DNA of 41,562 nt from Gilvimarinus agarilyticus (GCF_000832015.1 NZ_JXCJ01000001.1:1091002-1132563); one strand, 5' to 3'. Numbered from the stretch's first letter, positions 19,099 to 27,835 are shown. The notes: generated by a model from the letters alone, not told the origin. Numbers and translations: made by a program.

Positions 19099-19740
19099 CT
19101 AATCCCAGATAATCATTTCTACCGGTGTCGGGTTGTAGCCGTTACACGGGTTGTTAAGCTGCGGGCAGTTGGACATCAGTACCAATACATCCATTGTCGC
19201 TTGCATCTCGACGTACTTGCCGGCACCCGAGATGCCATCGGCAAAGGTTAAACCGCCGTCGGCGGTGACGGGCACATTCATAAAAAAGTTAATGTTATGG
19301 GTAATATCCCGTTTGCTTAAGCCGAATTCCGGGTGCTCGGCAATGGCCAACATCCAGCTATCGCGGCAAGCGTGCATGCAGCGCTTTTCTAAGTCGTAGC
19401 GTACGGTATTGCTCTCGGTGGCACAGGCTCCGCCCAGTGTGTCGTGTCGGCCACAGGTGTCGGCGGTAATTTCCAGCATCGGGTTGCCGAGGTTAGAGCG
19501 CAGTACGCTGCCGGCGCTTAGGTACACTTGAGCTTGCTCGCGAATGGTGTCCATGGCGCTGTAACGCTCCGATGGGTCGGCGGCGTTAAAAAACAATGTG
19601 TCGGCGGCTTGGTTGCCTTCGATGTCTAAGATGCGTAATGTTTGGCCGCGCTTTAGCGGGGCTAAGTAGTAATCACCGGCGCCAATTACGTGCCGAGCGC
19701 TGGCGTTACTGACGTCTAGTTTACTGGCTACAATAGTCAT
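19099..19740 (-). CDS. DUF1989 protein, carboxyguanidine deiminase subunit type (CgdA/CgdB)
   Basis: The 213-residue protein belongs to the urea carboxylase-associated (DUF1989) family: [45 protein letters not shown] with potential metal-binding His and Cys, [10 protein letters not shown] and a closing [20 protein letters not shown] segment. Two such proteins together convert carboxyguanidine to allophanate and ammonia in the guanidine pathway known from Pseudomonas. It begins 11 bases after its paralogue and has an AGGAG-type site. Which of the two corresponds to CgdA or CgdB I cannot decide by eye. Confidence 0.85.
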   Translation of the reverse strand: MTIVASKLDVSNASARHVIGAGDYYLAPLKRGQTLRILDIEGNQAADTLFFNAADPSERYSAMDTIREQAQVYLSAGSVLRSNLGNPMLEITADTCGRHDTLGGACATESNTVRYDLEKRCMHACRDSWMLAIAEHPEFGLSKRDITHNINFFMNVPVTADGGLTFADGISGAGKYVEMQATMDVLVLMSNCPQLNNPCNGYNPTPVEMIIWD

Positions 19741-19751
19741 GGTCTCTCCTG

Positions 19752-20474
19752 TTAGACGCCGATGTGGTAGAGCGCGTTATTGGCAAATCCGCGCGTGTTT
19801 TCGGGGCGAGCGTTTAGGCATAAATCGTCATCGCTTATGGCCTCGGCCTCACCCAGTTCAATTTGGATGGGCGCTCGTGGGTATTCGTCTGAGCTGTCTA
19901 GTGGGTGAGGGCAGCTGTGCATCAATACCAGCGTGTCCATCTCAAAGCGCAGTGTGGTGCTAGCGTTTTCACTTTTAGCGCCCTGATCAAGAGCGAGTGC
20001 ACCGTTATCGTCGGTGTAAGCCTTGCTAAAAAAGTTAATGTTAGCGGCCATGTCGGCGCGGCCCAGCCCGTATTTGGCAAGCTCCACTAAAAATGCGTCA
20101 AAGCCATTTTGCTTCCAGTCGTTGCGCTCGGCTTGATAGTCCCGTGCTCCCCAGCGCTGGGCAATATGTTGCGCATTACTATTGCCGCACACGGTGTCGT
20201 GCCAGCCAAAAGTGTCCTCGGTAATTGAGGCGAAAATACGCCCCATATCAGAGTACAAACAGTGGCCCGCCGTTAGCTTAAAGGTGTGCTGGCACTTTAG
20301 GGTGTCGGGTGCGTTGTAGCGCTCGAGTAAGTTGCGCGGGTTGTAAAATAGCATAGCTACATTGCCGTTTCCGGTGAGATCGGTTAAGCGCAGCGCACTG
20401 CCGCGGCGCACTTCGAGTGACCAGTGGCTGGCGCCCGGTAATGTGGTGGTGTAGTCAATAGTTTTTAAGGTCAT
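19752..20474 (-). CDS. DUF1989 protein, second carboxyguanidine deiminase subunit type (CgdA/CgdB)
   Basis: The 240-residue paralogue of the next gene shares the family pattern: [65 protein letters not shown], plus a longer tail with [11 protein letters not shown] and [14 protein letters not shown]. In older annotation it is a urea carboxylase-associated protein. It overlaps the ABC ATPase gene by four bases (ATGA), showing tight coupling of uptake and catabolism. The two DUF1989 proteins probably form a heteromer. Confidence 0.85.
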   Translation of the reverse strand: MTLKTIDYTTTLPGASHWSLEVRRGSALRLTDLTGNGNVAMLFYNPRNLLERYNAPDTLKCQHTFKLTAGHCLYSDMGRIFASITEDTFGWHDTVCGNSNAQHIAQRWGARDYQAERNDWKQNGFDAFLVELAKYGLGRADMAANINFFSKAYTDDNGALALDQGAKSENASTTLRFEMDTLVLMHSCPHPLDSSDEYPRAPIQIELGEAEAISDDDLCLNARPENTRGFANNALYHIGV

Positions 20475-21289
20475 GGTGTTTCTCCGCTTGCGCTGGCTAC
20501 CTCGTTGGTGTCGGCCGGGTTAAGGGATTGTTGTATTTGGTTGAAGGTGTCGTGGGGCATATCGCCTACGGGTAAGTCGTAGGTTATCCGTGCGCCATAG
20601 GCGTTGGGCGCTTGCGGGTCGTGGCGTACTTTGTCGAATACCCACAGGCGCGTACCCAGATAAAAGCCTTCGGTTAAGTCGTGAGTGACCATAAAAATGG
20701 TGAGCTGATGCTCGCGCCACAAATCCAGAATAAGCGCGTGCATGTCGGCGCGAATGCCTGGGTCAAGGGCGCCAAACGGTTCATCCAGTAGCAGGATGCG
20801 CGGCTTACGAATTAATGCTTGAGCAATGGCCAGACGCTGACGCATACCGCCCGACAGCTCGTGTGGATATTTATTGGCGGCCGGGCTAAGGCCCACCCGC
20901 TCTAGCAGTTGACGGGCCTCTTCAAGCACGGCTTTTTTACGACCGCCAAATAGCTTGCCGAGCAATGGGGATTTTTCAAACTCCCTGGCGATAATAACGT
21001 TTTGCAGTACCGTTAGGTGCGGAAACACTGAGTATTGCTGAAACACAATGCCGCGAGCTTGATCCGGCTCGGTGGCGATGGGTTGGTCGTCCAGCAATAG
21101 GTCTCCCCGGGTTTGTGTCTCCATGCCCAACAACATTTTTAAGAAGGTACTTTTGCCGCAGCCAGAGGTGCCAACAAGCGTGACAAACTCTCCAGCCTCG
21201 ACATTTTTGTTGAGGTTCTCGAGTACGATATTGTCGCCGTAACTCTTCCAGAGGTTTTTAATTTGCAACATGGGGGGCGTGGTGCTCAT
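20471..21289 (-). CDS. Guanidine-type ABC transporter ATP-binding protein
   Basis: The 272-residue ATPase of the nitrate/sulfonate/taurine class energises import. It has Walker A GTSGCGKST (40-48), Q-loop FQQYSVFPHLT, signature LSGGMRQRLAIAQAL, Walker B ILLLDEPFGALD and H-loop MVTHDL. It overlaps the permease gene and the following DUF1989 gene by four bases each. Substrate is inferred from operon and riboswitch, not from the ATPase itself; similar genes are usually annotated as urea or nitrate transporters. Confidence 0.92.
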   Translation of the reverse strand: MSTTPPMLQIKNLWKSYGDNIVLENLNKNVEAGEFVTLVGTSGCGKSTFLKMLLGMETQTRGDLLLDDQPIATEPDQARGIVFQQYSVFPHLTVLQNVIIAREFEKSPLLGKLFGGRKKAVLEEARQLLERVGLSPAANKYPHELSGGMRQRLAIAQALIRKPRILLLDEPFGALDPGIRADMHALILDLWREHQLTIFMVTHDLTEGFYLGTRLWVFDKVRHDPQAPNAYGARITYDLPVGDMPHDTFNQIQQSLNPADTNEVASASGETP

Positions 21290-22107
21290 GTGTTGCCTCC
21301 TGCGTGATGCCAGCGAAACAGTAGTCGGCTGCTGTTGGCCAACAGCCAGTCCACCATAAACGCCAGGAAGGTTATCCAGGCTACGTAAGGCAGAATCACG
21401 TCCATCGATAAATAACGGCGCACTAAGAAGATGCGATAACCCAGGCCGTCGGTGGAGGCGATACCCTCAGCGGCAATTAAAAACAGCCAGCCGGCGCCCA
21501 ACGATAAGCGGATGGCGTTAATAAGTCGGGGCAGTAATTGCGGTATTAAAACGCGCACAAGAATGTGCCAGGTGCTGGCGCCTAGCGTTTGCGCTTTAAT
21601 CAACTGCTCTTTCGGAATCTCTTGGGTGCAACGCTGAATATCCCGTGCAATAAAGGGGGCAACACCAAAAATGATTAAGGCCACTTTAGACAGCTCACCC
21701 AACCCAAATACAATAAAGAGTATGGGGAGCAGCGCCATGGGCGGCACTAGGGAAATAACCGTTAGTAGCGGGGCAAATGGCGCGTTTAGGGTAGGAAGTG
21801 CGCCTGTAAGCAAGCCGACAACAAAGCCGATAACAGCCGCGATGCCCACGCCGAGTGCCAGGCGCTGCAAGCTAGAGGCGGTGTCTTGCCAAAACAGGTA
21901 CTCGCCAGTACGTTTGCTGGGCTCGAAGGCCAACCGATGCATTGCATCCCCCATTTGCGCAAAACTGGGTAACAGCTTGTCATTGGGGTTGACCTCTAGG
22001 CGTGCGTCGGACGCAATCACATAGATCAATAAAATCAAGGCAAAAGGCGCAAGGCCGAGCAGCACTTTTAATGGCCGCGATGGTGTCAGATTTACCAGAC
22101 GTTTCAT
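21286..22107 (-). CDS. Guanidine-type ABC transporter permease
   Basis: The 273-residue inner-membrane protein has an N-terminal helix (about 13-33), a large periplasmic loop, and a BPD_transp core of about five further helices. The EAA-like loop that docks the ATPase is EQLIKAQTLGASTWHILVRV. It belongs to the SsuC/TauC class, consistent with the ATPase and the NMT1-like binding protein. It starts 47 bases after the binding protein stop codon, a gap filled by a strong hairpin. Confidence 0.9.
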   Translation of the reverse strand: MKRLVNLTPSRPLKVLLGLAPFALILLIYVIASDARLEVNPNDKLLPSFAQMGDAMHRLAFEPSKRTGEYLFWQDTASSLQRLALGVGIAAVIGFVVGLLTGALPTLNAPFAPLLTVISLVPPMALLPILFIVFGLGELSKVALIIFGVAPFIARDIQRCTQEIPKEQLIKAQTLGASTWHILVRVLIPQLLPRLINAIRLSLGAGWLFLIAAEGIASTDGLGYRIFLVRRYLSMDVILPYVAWITFLAFMVDWLLANSSRLLFRWHHAGGNT

Positions 22108-22121
22108 AAAGGTGTCCCGCT

Positions 22122-22139
22122 CGGGGGCAGGCGCCCCCG
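22122..22139 (-). other. GC-rich hairpin between binding protein and permease genes
   Basis: CGGGGGC and GCCCCCG flank a 4-base loop. No T-run follows on the minus strand. A stable hairpin at this place commonly protects the binding-protein mRNA and limits read-through, so that the binding protein is made in excess over the membrane subunits. Confidence 0.65.
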
Positions 22140-22154
22140 TGGTGTCGGTGATTA

Positions 22155-23195
22155 TTAAAGTTTGCCGTCGGCGGCCATTTGCATGTAGGTAGTATCAAAC
22201 CGCAGCTGAATGTTGCCAGAGTTGCCGTACACATCATTGGGGCCGGCGATGCCGATAAAGCCTGCGTCGGGGGCGCCTTCACCCAGCAAACCGTGGTCGA
22301 ACGAGAACTCAGCGACTTTGGCCATGGTGCTCAGGAGCTCGTCGCTGTTAACCAGTGCCAAGGCATCACTTGGTTGATAAAACATTTTGGTGCTGGCTAA
22401 TTGTGATTCGTAACCGGCCAGATCGGTACCAGAGGCTTTGCCCATAGCGGTACGTGCAGCGACCCCTGTGGCGTTGTCGGCACTCATGGTTTGCATAATT
22501 TCATACCAGGCGCCTACCAGTGCTTTACCCAGCTTTGGGTTGGCGGCCAGTGTGTCGGTGTTGACGACTAACAGGTCCATGATTTCGCCCGGGATTTGCG
22601 ATGAGTCAAACACCTTATTAGCGTTGGGTTGCTGCAAGATTTCGTTTAAGAGTGGGTTCCAGGTCGTAACCGCATCAATAGAGCCGGAACTGTACAGGGC
22701 GACTAAGTCGGCGTCGGAGGTGTTGACTACCTGTACGTCAGCCTCGGATAAGCCGACGGTATCCAGCGCCCGGGCCAGAAGATAGTGTGATACAGATAGC
22801 TCGACCAGGTTAACCCGCTGGCCTTTAATGTCGCTGAGTGAGTCTTTGCCTTTGAGTACGACACCGTCATTGCCGTTGGAGAAGTCCCCGACAATTAACG
22901 CCGTGCTATCGATGCCGCCGGCCGCGGGTATCGTCAAGGCGTCCATGTTGGTCATGGTGCAGGCGTCAAACTCGCCGGCGGTGTATTGATTAATCGACTC
23001 GATATAGTCGTTGATTTGCACAACCTCGATGTCGATGTCGTACTTGTCTGCCCACTTATCGACGATTTTTTGCTCGGCGCCGTAGCCCCAGGGCATCCAG
23101 CCAACGTAAATGGACCAGCATACTTTAAAGGAATCGGCGGCCTGAGCTTGTGCCGAGAGTAGTAATGCCAGGGCGGCAATAGAAAGGGACTTCAT
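22155..23195 (-). CDS. Guanidine-type ABC transporter periplasmic binding protein
   Basis: The 346-residue NMT1/SsuA-like binding protein has a signal peptide ending in AQAQA-A (about residue 19). The mature part begins with KVCWSIYVGWMPWGYG and has ACTMTNMDAL, VVELS-like and WNPLL segments of the group usually called putative urea ABC transporter binding protein. As first gene behind a guanidine-I riboswitch and next to the carboxylase pathway, its ligand is most likely guanidine or a guanidinium compound. A GGAGG site four bases before ATG lies within the palindrome ACCTCCGGAGGT (23200-23211), relevant to control. Confidence 0.88.
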   Translation of the reverse strand: MKSLSIAALALLLSAQAQAADSFKVCWSIYVGWMPWGYGAEQKIVDKWADKYDIDIEVVQINDYIESINQYTAGEFDACTMTNMDALTIPAAGGIDSTALIVGDFSNGNDGVVLKGKDSLSDIKGQRVNLVELSVSHYLLARALDTVGLSEADVQVVNTSDADLVALYSSGSIDAVTTWNPLLNEILQQPNANKVFDSSQIPGEIMDLLVVNTDTLAANPKLGKALVGAWYEIMQTMSADNATGVAARTAMGKASGTDLAGYESQLASTKMFYQPSDALALVNSDELLSTMAKVAEFSFDHGLLGEGAPDAGFIGIAGPNDVYGNSGNIQLRFDTTYMQMAADGKL

Positions 23196-23253
23196 ACAAA
23201 CCTCCGGAGGTCGTTTTGGTTACACATAACTCGCTTGGCGATCAGGCCAATAA

Positions 23254-23361
23254 GTCTCCCGGGCTTTTGTCCCGCCGTGTAACCTCGACAGAGTCGGAGG
23301 TCGAAAGCTCTCGGACCAGTCGCTATGCCTTTATTAACACAGCCGGAACCCTAGCTTTCTA
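23254..23361 (-). promoter_or_regulatory. Guanidine-I (ykkC) riboswitch
   Basis: On the minus strand the aptamer reads CTAGGGTTCCGG (23351-23340 region), GGCATAGCGACTGGTCCGAG, then a variable hairpin (ACCTC-C-GAC / GTC-GAGGT), ACACGGCGGGACAAAAGCCC and CCCGGGAGA. These are the highly conserved blocks of the guanidine-I class, in order and with normal spacing. The 3' end lies 58 bases before the binding-protein start codon. No T-rich terminator follows, so control is probably translational. The class senses free guanidinium and switches genes on. Confidence 0.96.
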
Positions 23362-23425
23362 TTTTCCTAATTGTCTATGTCCTGATCACCGTTGGTTGTG
23401 TGGACATGTCGTACGAGTGATAAAG

Positions 23426-23441
23426 AGCAATATGGGTACCA
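23426..23441 (-). promoter_or_regulatory. Sigma-54 (-24/-12) promoter of the guanidine operon
   Basis: Minus strand TGGTACCCATATTGCT matches the sigma-54 consensus TGGCAC-N5-TTGC(A/T) at all but one position, with the required 10 bases between GG (23440-23439) and GC (23428-23427). Predicted start is near 23415, about 55 bases before the riboswitch. This implies activation by an enhancer-binding protein such as NtrC. Confidence 0.75.
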
Positions 23442-23529
23442 ACTGTAAAAACATAGCGCTCAGCCCTTTTCTGGCGGGCCCGTGGGGGGGAAGTGTGGGA
23501 GTGAGGTGATTTCTAAAGAGGTGTATCAT

Positions 23530-23576
23530 GGCGCATTTATGGTGCGGTTTTGGCTGGCGAGACCCATAATGGTGCA
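23530..23576. promoter_or_regulatory. Two NtrC-like enhancer sites
   Basis: Two 17-base elements (23530-23546 and 23560-23576) resemble TGCACC-N5-GGTGCA. Each has one near-perfect half (GGTGCG and GGTGCA on the plus strand) and a degenerate partner half. Centres are 30 bases apart, about three helical turns, and lie about 123 and 153 bases upstream of the predicted sigma-54 start, close to the geometry of classical NtrC enhancers. Confidence 0.5.
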
Positions 23577-23600
23577 AGTTTCGCCTATTAAAAGACTTGC

Positions 23601-23648
23601 TGTGACGTGGCGCACAAATGTGCGATTATTGTACGGTTAGATTATAAT
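23601..23648 (+). promoter_or_regulatory. CRP/Vfr-like site and -10 box before the DUF1631 gene
   Basis: TGTGA-N6-GCACA (23601-23616) differs from the CRP consensus at one core base, and a dyad CGCACA-AA-TGTGCG (23611-23624) overlaps it. A perfect TATAAT is at 23643-23648 with no good -35, which fits an activator-dependent promoter; the CRP-like centre would be near -46. The rest of 23361-23759 holds only the elements listed separately. Confidence 0.4.
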
Positions 23649-23759
23649 GTTAAAAAATGTCAACTAGCGGTGATTGAGCTGTTCACCGGATCGCGGTTCA
23701 ATACGGTCGGGCGTTTTTATCCGCCAGCAGGCTGTTAGATCGTTCAAGCGGGTGAGCTA

Positions 23760-26150
23760 ATGGATACTATGTCTATGTCTAGGGATAAAAGTGGTGGCGG
23801 AATAAATATGAATAGCCCCGACACCTCCTACGAAGTACTCTCTGAAGCTCAAATCGAGCGATGCCTTAAACTCTGCACAAACGCAGCGCAGGATTATTTA
23901 ACACAGACTTTTCCAGCTTTTTGGGGCGAGTGGGTCACGTCGGTCGAAAAGCGTGAAGAACATGCGCGCTCGAATAAAGAGCAGGTGGCCCTGGCCGAAA
24001 TAGGCAAACAATTACAGGCATCGGGCAATGCTTGTCTCAATCAGTATCAGAAGTACCTGAAGCAGAGCTTTTCCGATTTTTCGGCGCAGCAGCTGCATGT
24101 TGCCAGTGGGCAGGAGCGTTTTAGCCAAAATATTGGCTTATCCCTGGTGGACAATGCTGAGCTCGAAGAAACCATAGCGATTACCTCTATATCTCACCGT
24201 GCTGACGCTCAGTTTGCCGAGTCGCTTTGGACATTACACCAGCGCTTAGCTTTACTTAATGGCGGGCGTAAAATCGATGAGCGCAGTAACCCGGTTAGCC
24301 CCATTCAATTTTGCGACAGCCTGCGCCGGGTGCTTGTCGAGCTAAACTTTGATGCCCGAACCAAAGTGCTTGGTTATAAGCAGTTTGAGCAGGCGGTTAT
24401 CAAGCCGATTGGCGGGCTCTACCAATCGCTCAATGAGCTGTTGGTGGCCGAGGGTATATTGCCGAATATCCGCTACAGCGCCAGTGGCAATGAAAGCGAA
24501 ACCGCCCCGGAACAGAGCGCGCCTGCGGCGCCAGACGCTGAAGAATCCGCGGCCGGTGAGCCGCAGCCTGAGCGGCGCGGTCGCCGGGCAACCGATCAAC
24601 TGATGGCGCCGGGTGCCAGTGATGACCCTCAGCAGTACCAGCAAGGGTTAGTCAGTGCGATTCGTTTATTGCAAACTCACTTGGGCGGTGGGGTGTCTTC
24701 GCCTGGGGCGGCTGCATCGGCAGCGCCGCAGAGTGGCGCCGCAGGTGGTTTTGCGCCTTCACATGGTACACCGAGCATTGCTGGTGCGGCGCCAAACGCC
24801 GGAGTTGGAGGGGCTTCAGCGCCGGTCGTGGGAGCTATTCAGGTACTGCAAGCGCAAATGGCTCAGTCTACCCAGAGTTTGCAACAGGCCGAGGCGGGCG
24901 ACATACAGCCATTGGCGGTTGCGGCCGTATCTGAGCAACTGACGGCGGAGCTTAAAAAGCAAGGCGCCGATAGTGTATTAAACGATGATATGAACACTAT
25001 CGAGCTGGTGGGGTTGGTGTTTGCTTACATTCTGAATGATGAGCAGTTACCGGACTCTGTTAAAGCTTTACTGAGTTATTTACACACACCGGTGTTGAAA
25101 TTAGCGTTTATCGATAAAGATTTTTTCGATAACGTTGATCATCCTGCGCGCCTGCTGTTAAACCAAATGGCCGAGGCGGGCAGTCGCTGGGTAAGTAATG
25201 ACGGTACCAGTCAGTACAATATTTTTGAAAAAATAAAAACCACTGTATTTCATGTGCTGGAGTACTTTGTTAACGATGTAAAAGTTTTTGCTGAAGCGCG
25301 GTTGGAGTTTAGCTCCTACGCGCGCAATGTGTCGCGCCGCCAAGAGTTAATGGAGAAACGCGCACTAGAAAAAGCCCGCGGCGAAGAGAAACTGCGTGAG
25401 GCAAAAATTCGCGTCAATAGCGATATATCTGCTTGTATCGATGGCAAAGCTTTACCATCGCCCATACTGTTACTTTTGCTTTTGCCCTGGTCAGATTATT
25501 TGTCCTTTATTATTTTGCGCTATGGCGCCGACTCGGACAGTTATCAGCAAGCGTTAGGCGTTGCCGGTCAGTTGTTGTGGAGTATTGAGCCTAAATCTCT
25601 GGAGGCAGATCGTTTAAAACAGATCGAGGTGCAGGGTGATTTACTGCATACCTTGCAGTCTGGGTTTGAAACGATTGGTTACGAGCAAAATAAATCGCGT
25701 AAGCTCATTGATGCAGTCAGCTCTTTACAGCGTCTGGCGCTTAAAAGTCGGCAAGTGGAACCTGCGCCCGAGACGATGCGCAATAAACTTGAGAAAATGG
25801 CAGCCGAGAAGGCCGGGCAAGTAAAGCAAGACGATCGCCCTGTGACGCCAGAAGAGGCCCAGTTGATCGAGAAGTTAAAGCTGATCGAGTTTGGTACCTG
25901 GCTGGAAAACGACAAAGGGCAGCGTATTAAAGTGGCGTGGTACAACCACAAAACGATGCACTATATGTTGGTAGATCAGCAGGGACGCAAGGTCTCTATG
26001 ACTTCGGCGAAGCACTTGGCGCGCGAGATGATCGCAGGTAAGCTGCGTGTGATTGCCGGTAGTGCCAAGCCGTTTTTCGAGCGCGCCCTGGAAAATATTT
26101 ATCACAGCCTCAATGCCCGTGCGTCGGGTGAGCTGTTGCAAAGCGAGTAA
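23760..26150 (+). CDS. DUF1631 family protein
   Basis: The 796-residue cytosolic protein matches DUF1631: an alpha-helical N-terminal part (about 25-245), a low-complexity Ala/Gly/Pro/Ser linker (about 245-370) containing ERRGRRATDQ, and a helical C-terminal half with VELVGLVFAYILNDEQLP, PARLLLNQMAEAG and SPILLLLLLPWSDYL. The last 110 residues (GTWLE.., RIKVAWYNHKTMHYMLVDQQG) have a beta-rich PilZ-like look. The function of DUF1631 is unsettled; the adjacent PilZ gene three bases downstream suggests cyclic di-GMP-linked regulation. Several in-frame ATGs occur within the first 17 codons, so the start is approximate. Confidence 0.82.
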   Translation: MDTMSMSRDKSGGGINMNSPDTSYEVLSEAQIERCLKLCTNAAQDYLTQTFPAFWGEWVTSVEKREEHARSNKEQVALAEIGKQLQASGNACLNQYQKYLKQSFSDFSAQQLHVASGQERFSQNIGLSLVDNAELEETIAITSISHRADAQFAESLWTLHQRLALLNGGRKIDERSNPVSPIQFCDSLRRVLVELNFDARTKVLGYKQFEQAVIKPIGGLYQSLNELLVAEGILPNIRYSASGNESETAPEQSAPAAPDAEESAAGEPQPERRGRRATDQLMAPGASDDPQQYQQGLVSAIRLLQTHLGGGVSSPGAAASAAPQSGAAGGFAPSHGTPSIAGAAPNAGVGGASAPVVGAIQVLQAQMAQSTQSLQQAEAGDIQPLAVAAVSEQLTAELKKQGADSVLNDDMNTIELVGLVFAYILNDEQLPDSVKALLSYLHTPVLKLAFIDKDFFDNVDHPARLLLNQMAEAGSRWVSNDGTSQYNIFEKIKTTVFHVLEYFVNDVKVFAEARLEFSSYARNVSRRQELMEKRALEKARGEEKLREAKIRVNSDISACIDGKALPSPILLLLLLPWSDYLSFIILRYGADSDSYQQALGVAGQLLWSIEPKSLEADRLKQIEVQGDLLHTLQSGFETIGYEQNKSRKLIDAVSSLQRLALKSRQVEPAPETMRNKLEKMAAEKAGQVKQDDRPVTPEEAQLIEKLKLIEFGTWLENDKGQRIKVAWYNHKTMHYMLVDQQGRKVSMTSAKHLAREMIAGKLRVIAGSAKPFFERALENIYHSLNARASGELLQSE

Positions 26151-26153
26151 TTT

Positions 26154-26516
26154 ATGGCAGACCCACTATCTCCCGATGCCGATGGCCGCACTACAGCGCG
26201 TAGCTCGGTCGCCCAAAGTATCGACGTGTATGATAATACTCGTGACGCCTACCTGGGGCGCATCGTTAACCTGCACAGTCAGGGGTTGATGGTGATTGGC
26301 GATCAGCCATTTGAAGAAGATTGCCTGTATCGGCTGGACTTGCACTTGTCGGAGCCTGTGAATGAGCGCAATAGCATCCAGCTAGGTGTGGATTGCCTAT
26401 GGGCGAGAAACGCTGAAGATAACGGCAAGCACTGGGCCGGGTTTAGTATTATTGATGCCTCGCCCCAGGCGCTGGCCGATATTGAAGCTTTGACGGCCAG
26501 CGGGGGCGAGCAGTAG
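26154..26516 (+). CDS. PilZ domain protein
   Basis: The 120-residue protein is a single PilZ domain. RxxxR is present as RTTAR (12-16), and the second cyclic di-GMP motif appears as NLHSQG (39-44), where the usual (D/N)xSxxG serine is His41. The later strand WARNAEDNGKHWAGFSII matches the family. It starts three bases after the DUF1631 stop and is clearly cotranscribed. It is either a cyclic di-GMP receptor with a variant pocket or a structural partner of DUF1631. Confidence 0.85.
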   Translation: MADPLSPDADGRTTARSSVAQSIDVYDNTRDAYLGRIVNLHSQGLMVIGDQPFEEDCLYRLDLHLSEPVNERNSIQLGVDCLWARNAEDNGKHWAGFSIIDASPQALADIEALTASGGEQ

Positions 26517-26554
26517 CGCTAACAGCGCGAGTTATTGTTTGTTTATTGCTGAGC

Positions 26555-27835
26555 TTATAACGTCGCGAACACGTCGGCGGCTTTACTGATGGTGGCGTCA
26601 ATGTCGGCATCGGTGTGGGCCCCTGAGACAAAACCCGCTTCATAAGAGGCGGGAGCCAAATACACTCCACGTTCTAACATGCCATGAAAAAAGCGATTAA
26701 AACGCTCCGTGTCGCACGCCATTACTTGGCGATAATTCTCAACGGTTTCTTCTTCGGTAAAAAAGCAGCCAAACATACTGCCCGCGTGATTGGTGGTTAA
26801 TGCGATGCCCGCCTCGCTTGCCGCTTGCTTTAAGCCTTTTACCAGTCGCTCTGTTTTGGCGAATAATTTGGGGTAGAAGTCGCTCTCACCCAGCTGCGTT
26901 AAGGTAGCAATGCCCGCCGCCATGGCCACCGGATTACCCGATAGTGTGCCGGCTTGATACACCGGGCCGCTTGGGGCGATGTGATCCATTATCTCGCGCT
27001 TACCGCCAAAGGCACCCACGGGCATACCGCCACCGATGACTTTGCCGAGCGTGGTTATGTCGGGGGTGATGTTGTAGCGCCCCTGTGCGCCACTGGGACT
27101 GACCCGGAACCCCGTCATAACTTCGTCGAAAATTAGCAGGCTTTGATGCTCATCGCACACATCGCGTAAACACTCCAGAAACCCCTCAACGGGGGGGATG
27201 CAGTTCATGTTGCCGGCCACCGGCTCGACGATCACGCACGCAATTTTGTCGCCTTGCTCGGCAAAAAACTCGCGTACCTGGGCGATGTCATTGTAGTTAA
27301 GCGTTACCGTATGGGCGGCCAATACTTTGGGTACGCCGGGTGAGCTGGGTACGCCCAGTGTGAGTGCGCCGGAGCCTGCTTTAATGAGGAGTGAGTCGCT
27401 GTGGCCGTGATAGCAGCCCTCAAATTTAACGATGGTGTCGCGCCCGGTGTAGGCACGCGCGAGGCGGATAGCGCTCATGGTGGCTTCGGTACCGGAGTTA
27501 ACAAAGCGCACCTGATCCATGGTGGGTACTCGCTGGCACACTAACTCCGCCAGAGTGGTTTCGGCCTCGGTTGGTGCGCCGAAGGTAAGCCCGCTTTGGA
27601 CGGCCGTCATAACGGCGTCGATAACCTTGGGGTGGTTGTGCCCCAGAATCATAGGGCCCCAGGATTGCACATAGTCAATGTAGCGTTTGTCATCGACATC
27701 GGTAATGTAGGCGCCGCTGGCGCTTTTAAAAAATATTGGCGTACCACCCACTGCTTTAAAAGCGCGCACCGGTGAATTAACGCCGCCGGGTATCCATTGG
27801 TTGGCTTGTTGGAAAAGGGTTTCTGAACGAGTCAT
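26555..27835 (-). CDS. hemL: Glutamate-1-semialdehyde 2,1-aminomutase
   Basis: The 426-residue PLP enzyme makes 5-aminolevulinate for tetrapyrrole synthesis by the C5 route. PLP lysine is K265 in [16 protein letters not shown]237 in [10 protein letters not shown] contacts the cofactor; [15 protein letters not shown] and YHGHSD are conserved. Length is normal. It overlaps thiE by ATGA. Convergent with the PilZ gene across 38 bases that show only a weak GCGC hairpin. Confidence 0.97.
   Translation of the reverse strand: MTRSETLFQQANQWIPGGVNSPVRAFKAVGGTPIFFKSASGAYITDVDDKRYIDYVQSWGPMILGHNHPKVIDAVMTAVQSGLTFGAPTEAETTLAELVCQRVPTMDQVRFVNSGTEATMSAIRLARAYTGRDTIVKFEGCYHGHSDSLLIKAGSGALTLGVPSSPGVPKVLAAHTVTLNYNDIAQVREFFAEQGDKIACVIVEPVAGNMNCIPPVEGFLECLRDVCDEHQSLLIFDEVMTGFRVSPSGAQGRYNITPDITTLGKVIGGGMPVGAFGGKREIMDHIAPSGPVYQAGTLSGNPVAMAAGIATLTQLGESDFYPKLFAKTERLVKGLKQAASEAGIALTTNHAGSMFGCFFTEEETVENYRQVMACDTERFNRFFHGMLERGVYLAPASYEAGFVSGAHTDADIDATISKAADVFATL

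Noticed and set aside
15369-23195. Urea utilisation as the operon's role
   Set aside because: A guanidine-I aptamer and two DUF1989 deiminase-type proteins fit guanidine; urea carboxylation alone would not need them.
23216-23509. Plus-strand open frame of 97 codons
   Set aside because: It lies antisense to the riboswitch and sigma-54 promoter, has no ribosome-binding site and resembles no protein.
24342-24644. Antisense frames inside the DUF1631 gene
   Set aside because: They are shadow frames in a GC-rich low-complexity stretch with no start signals.
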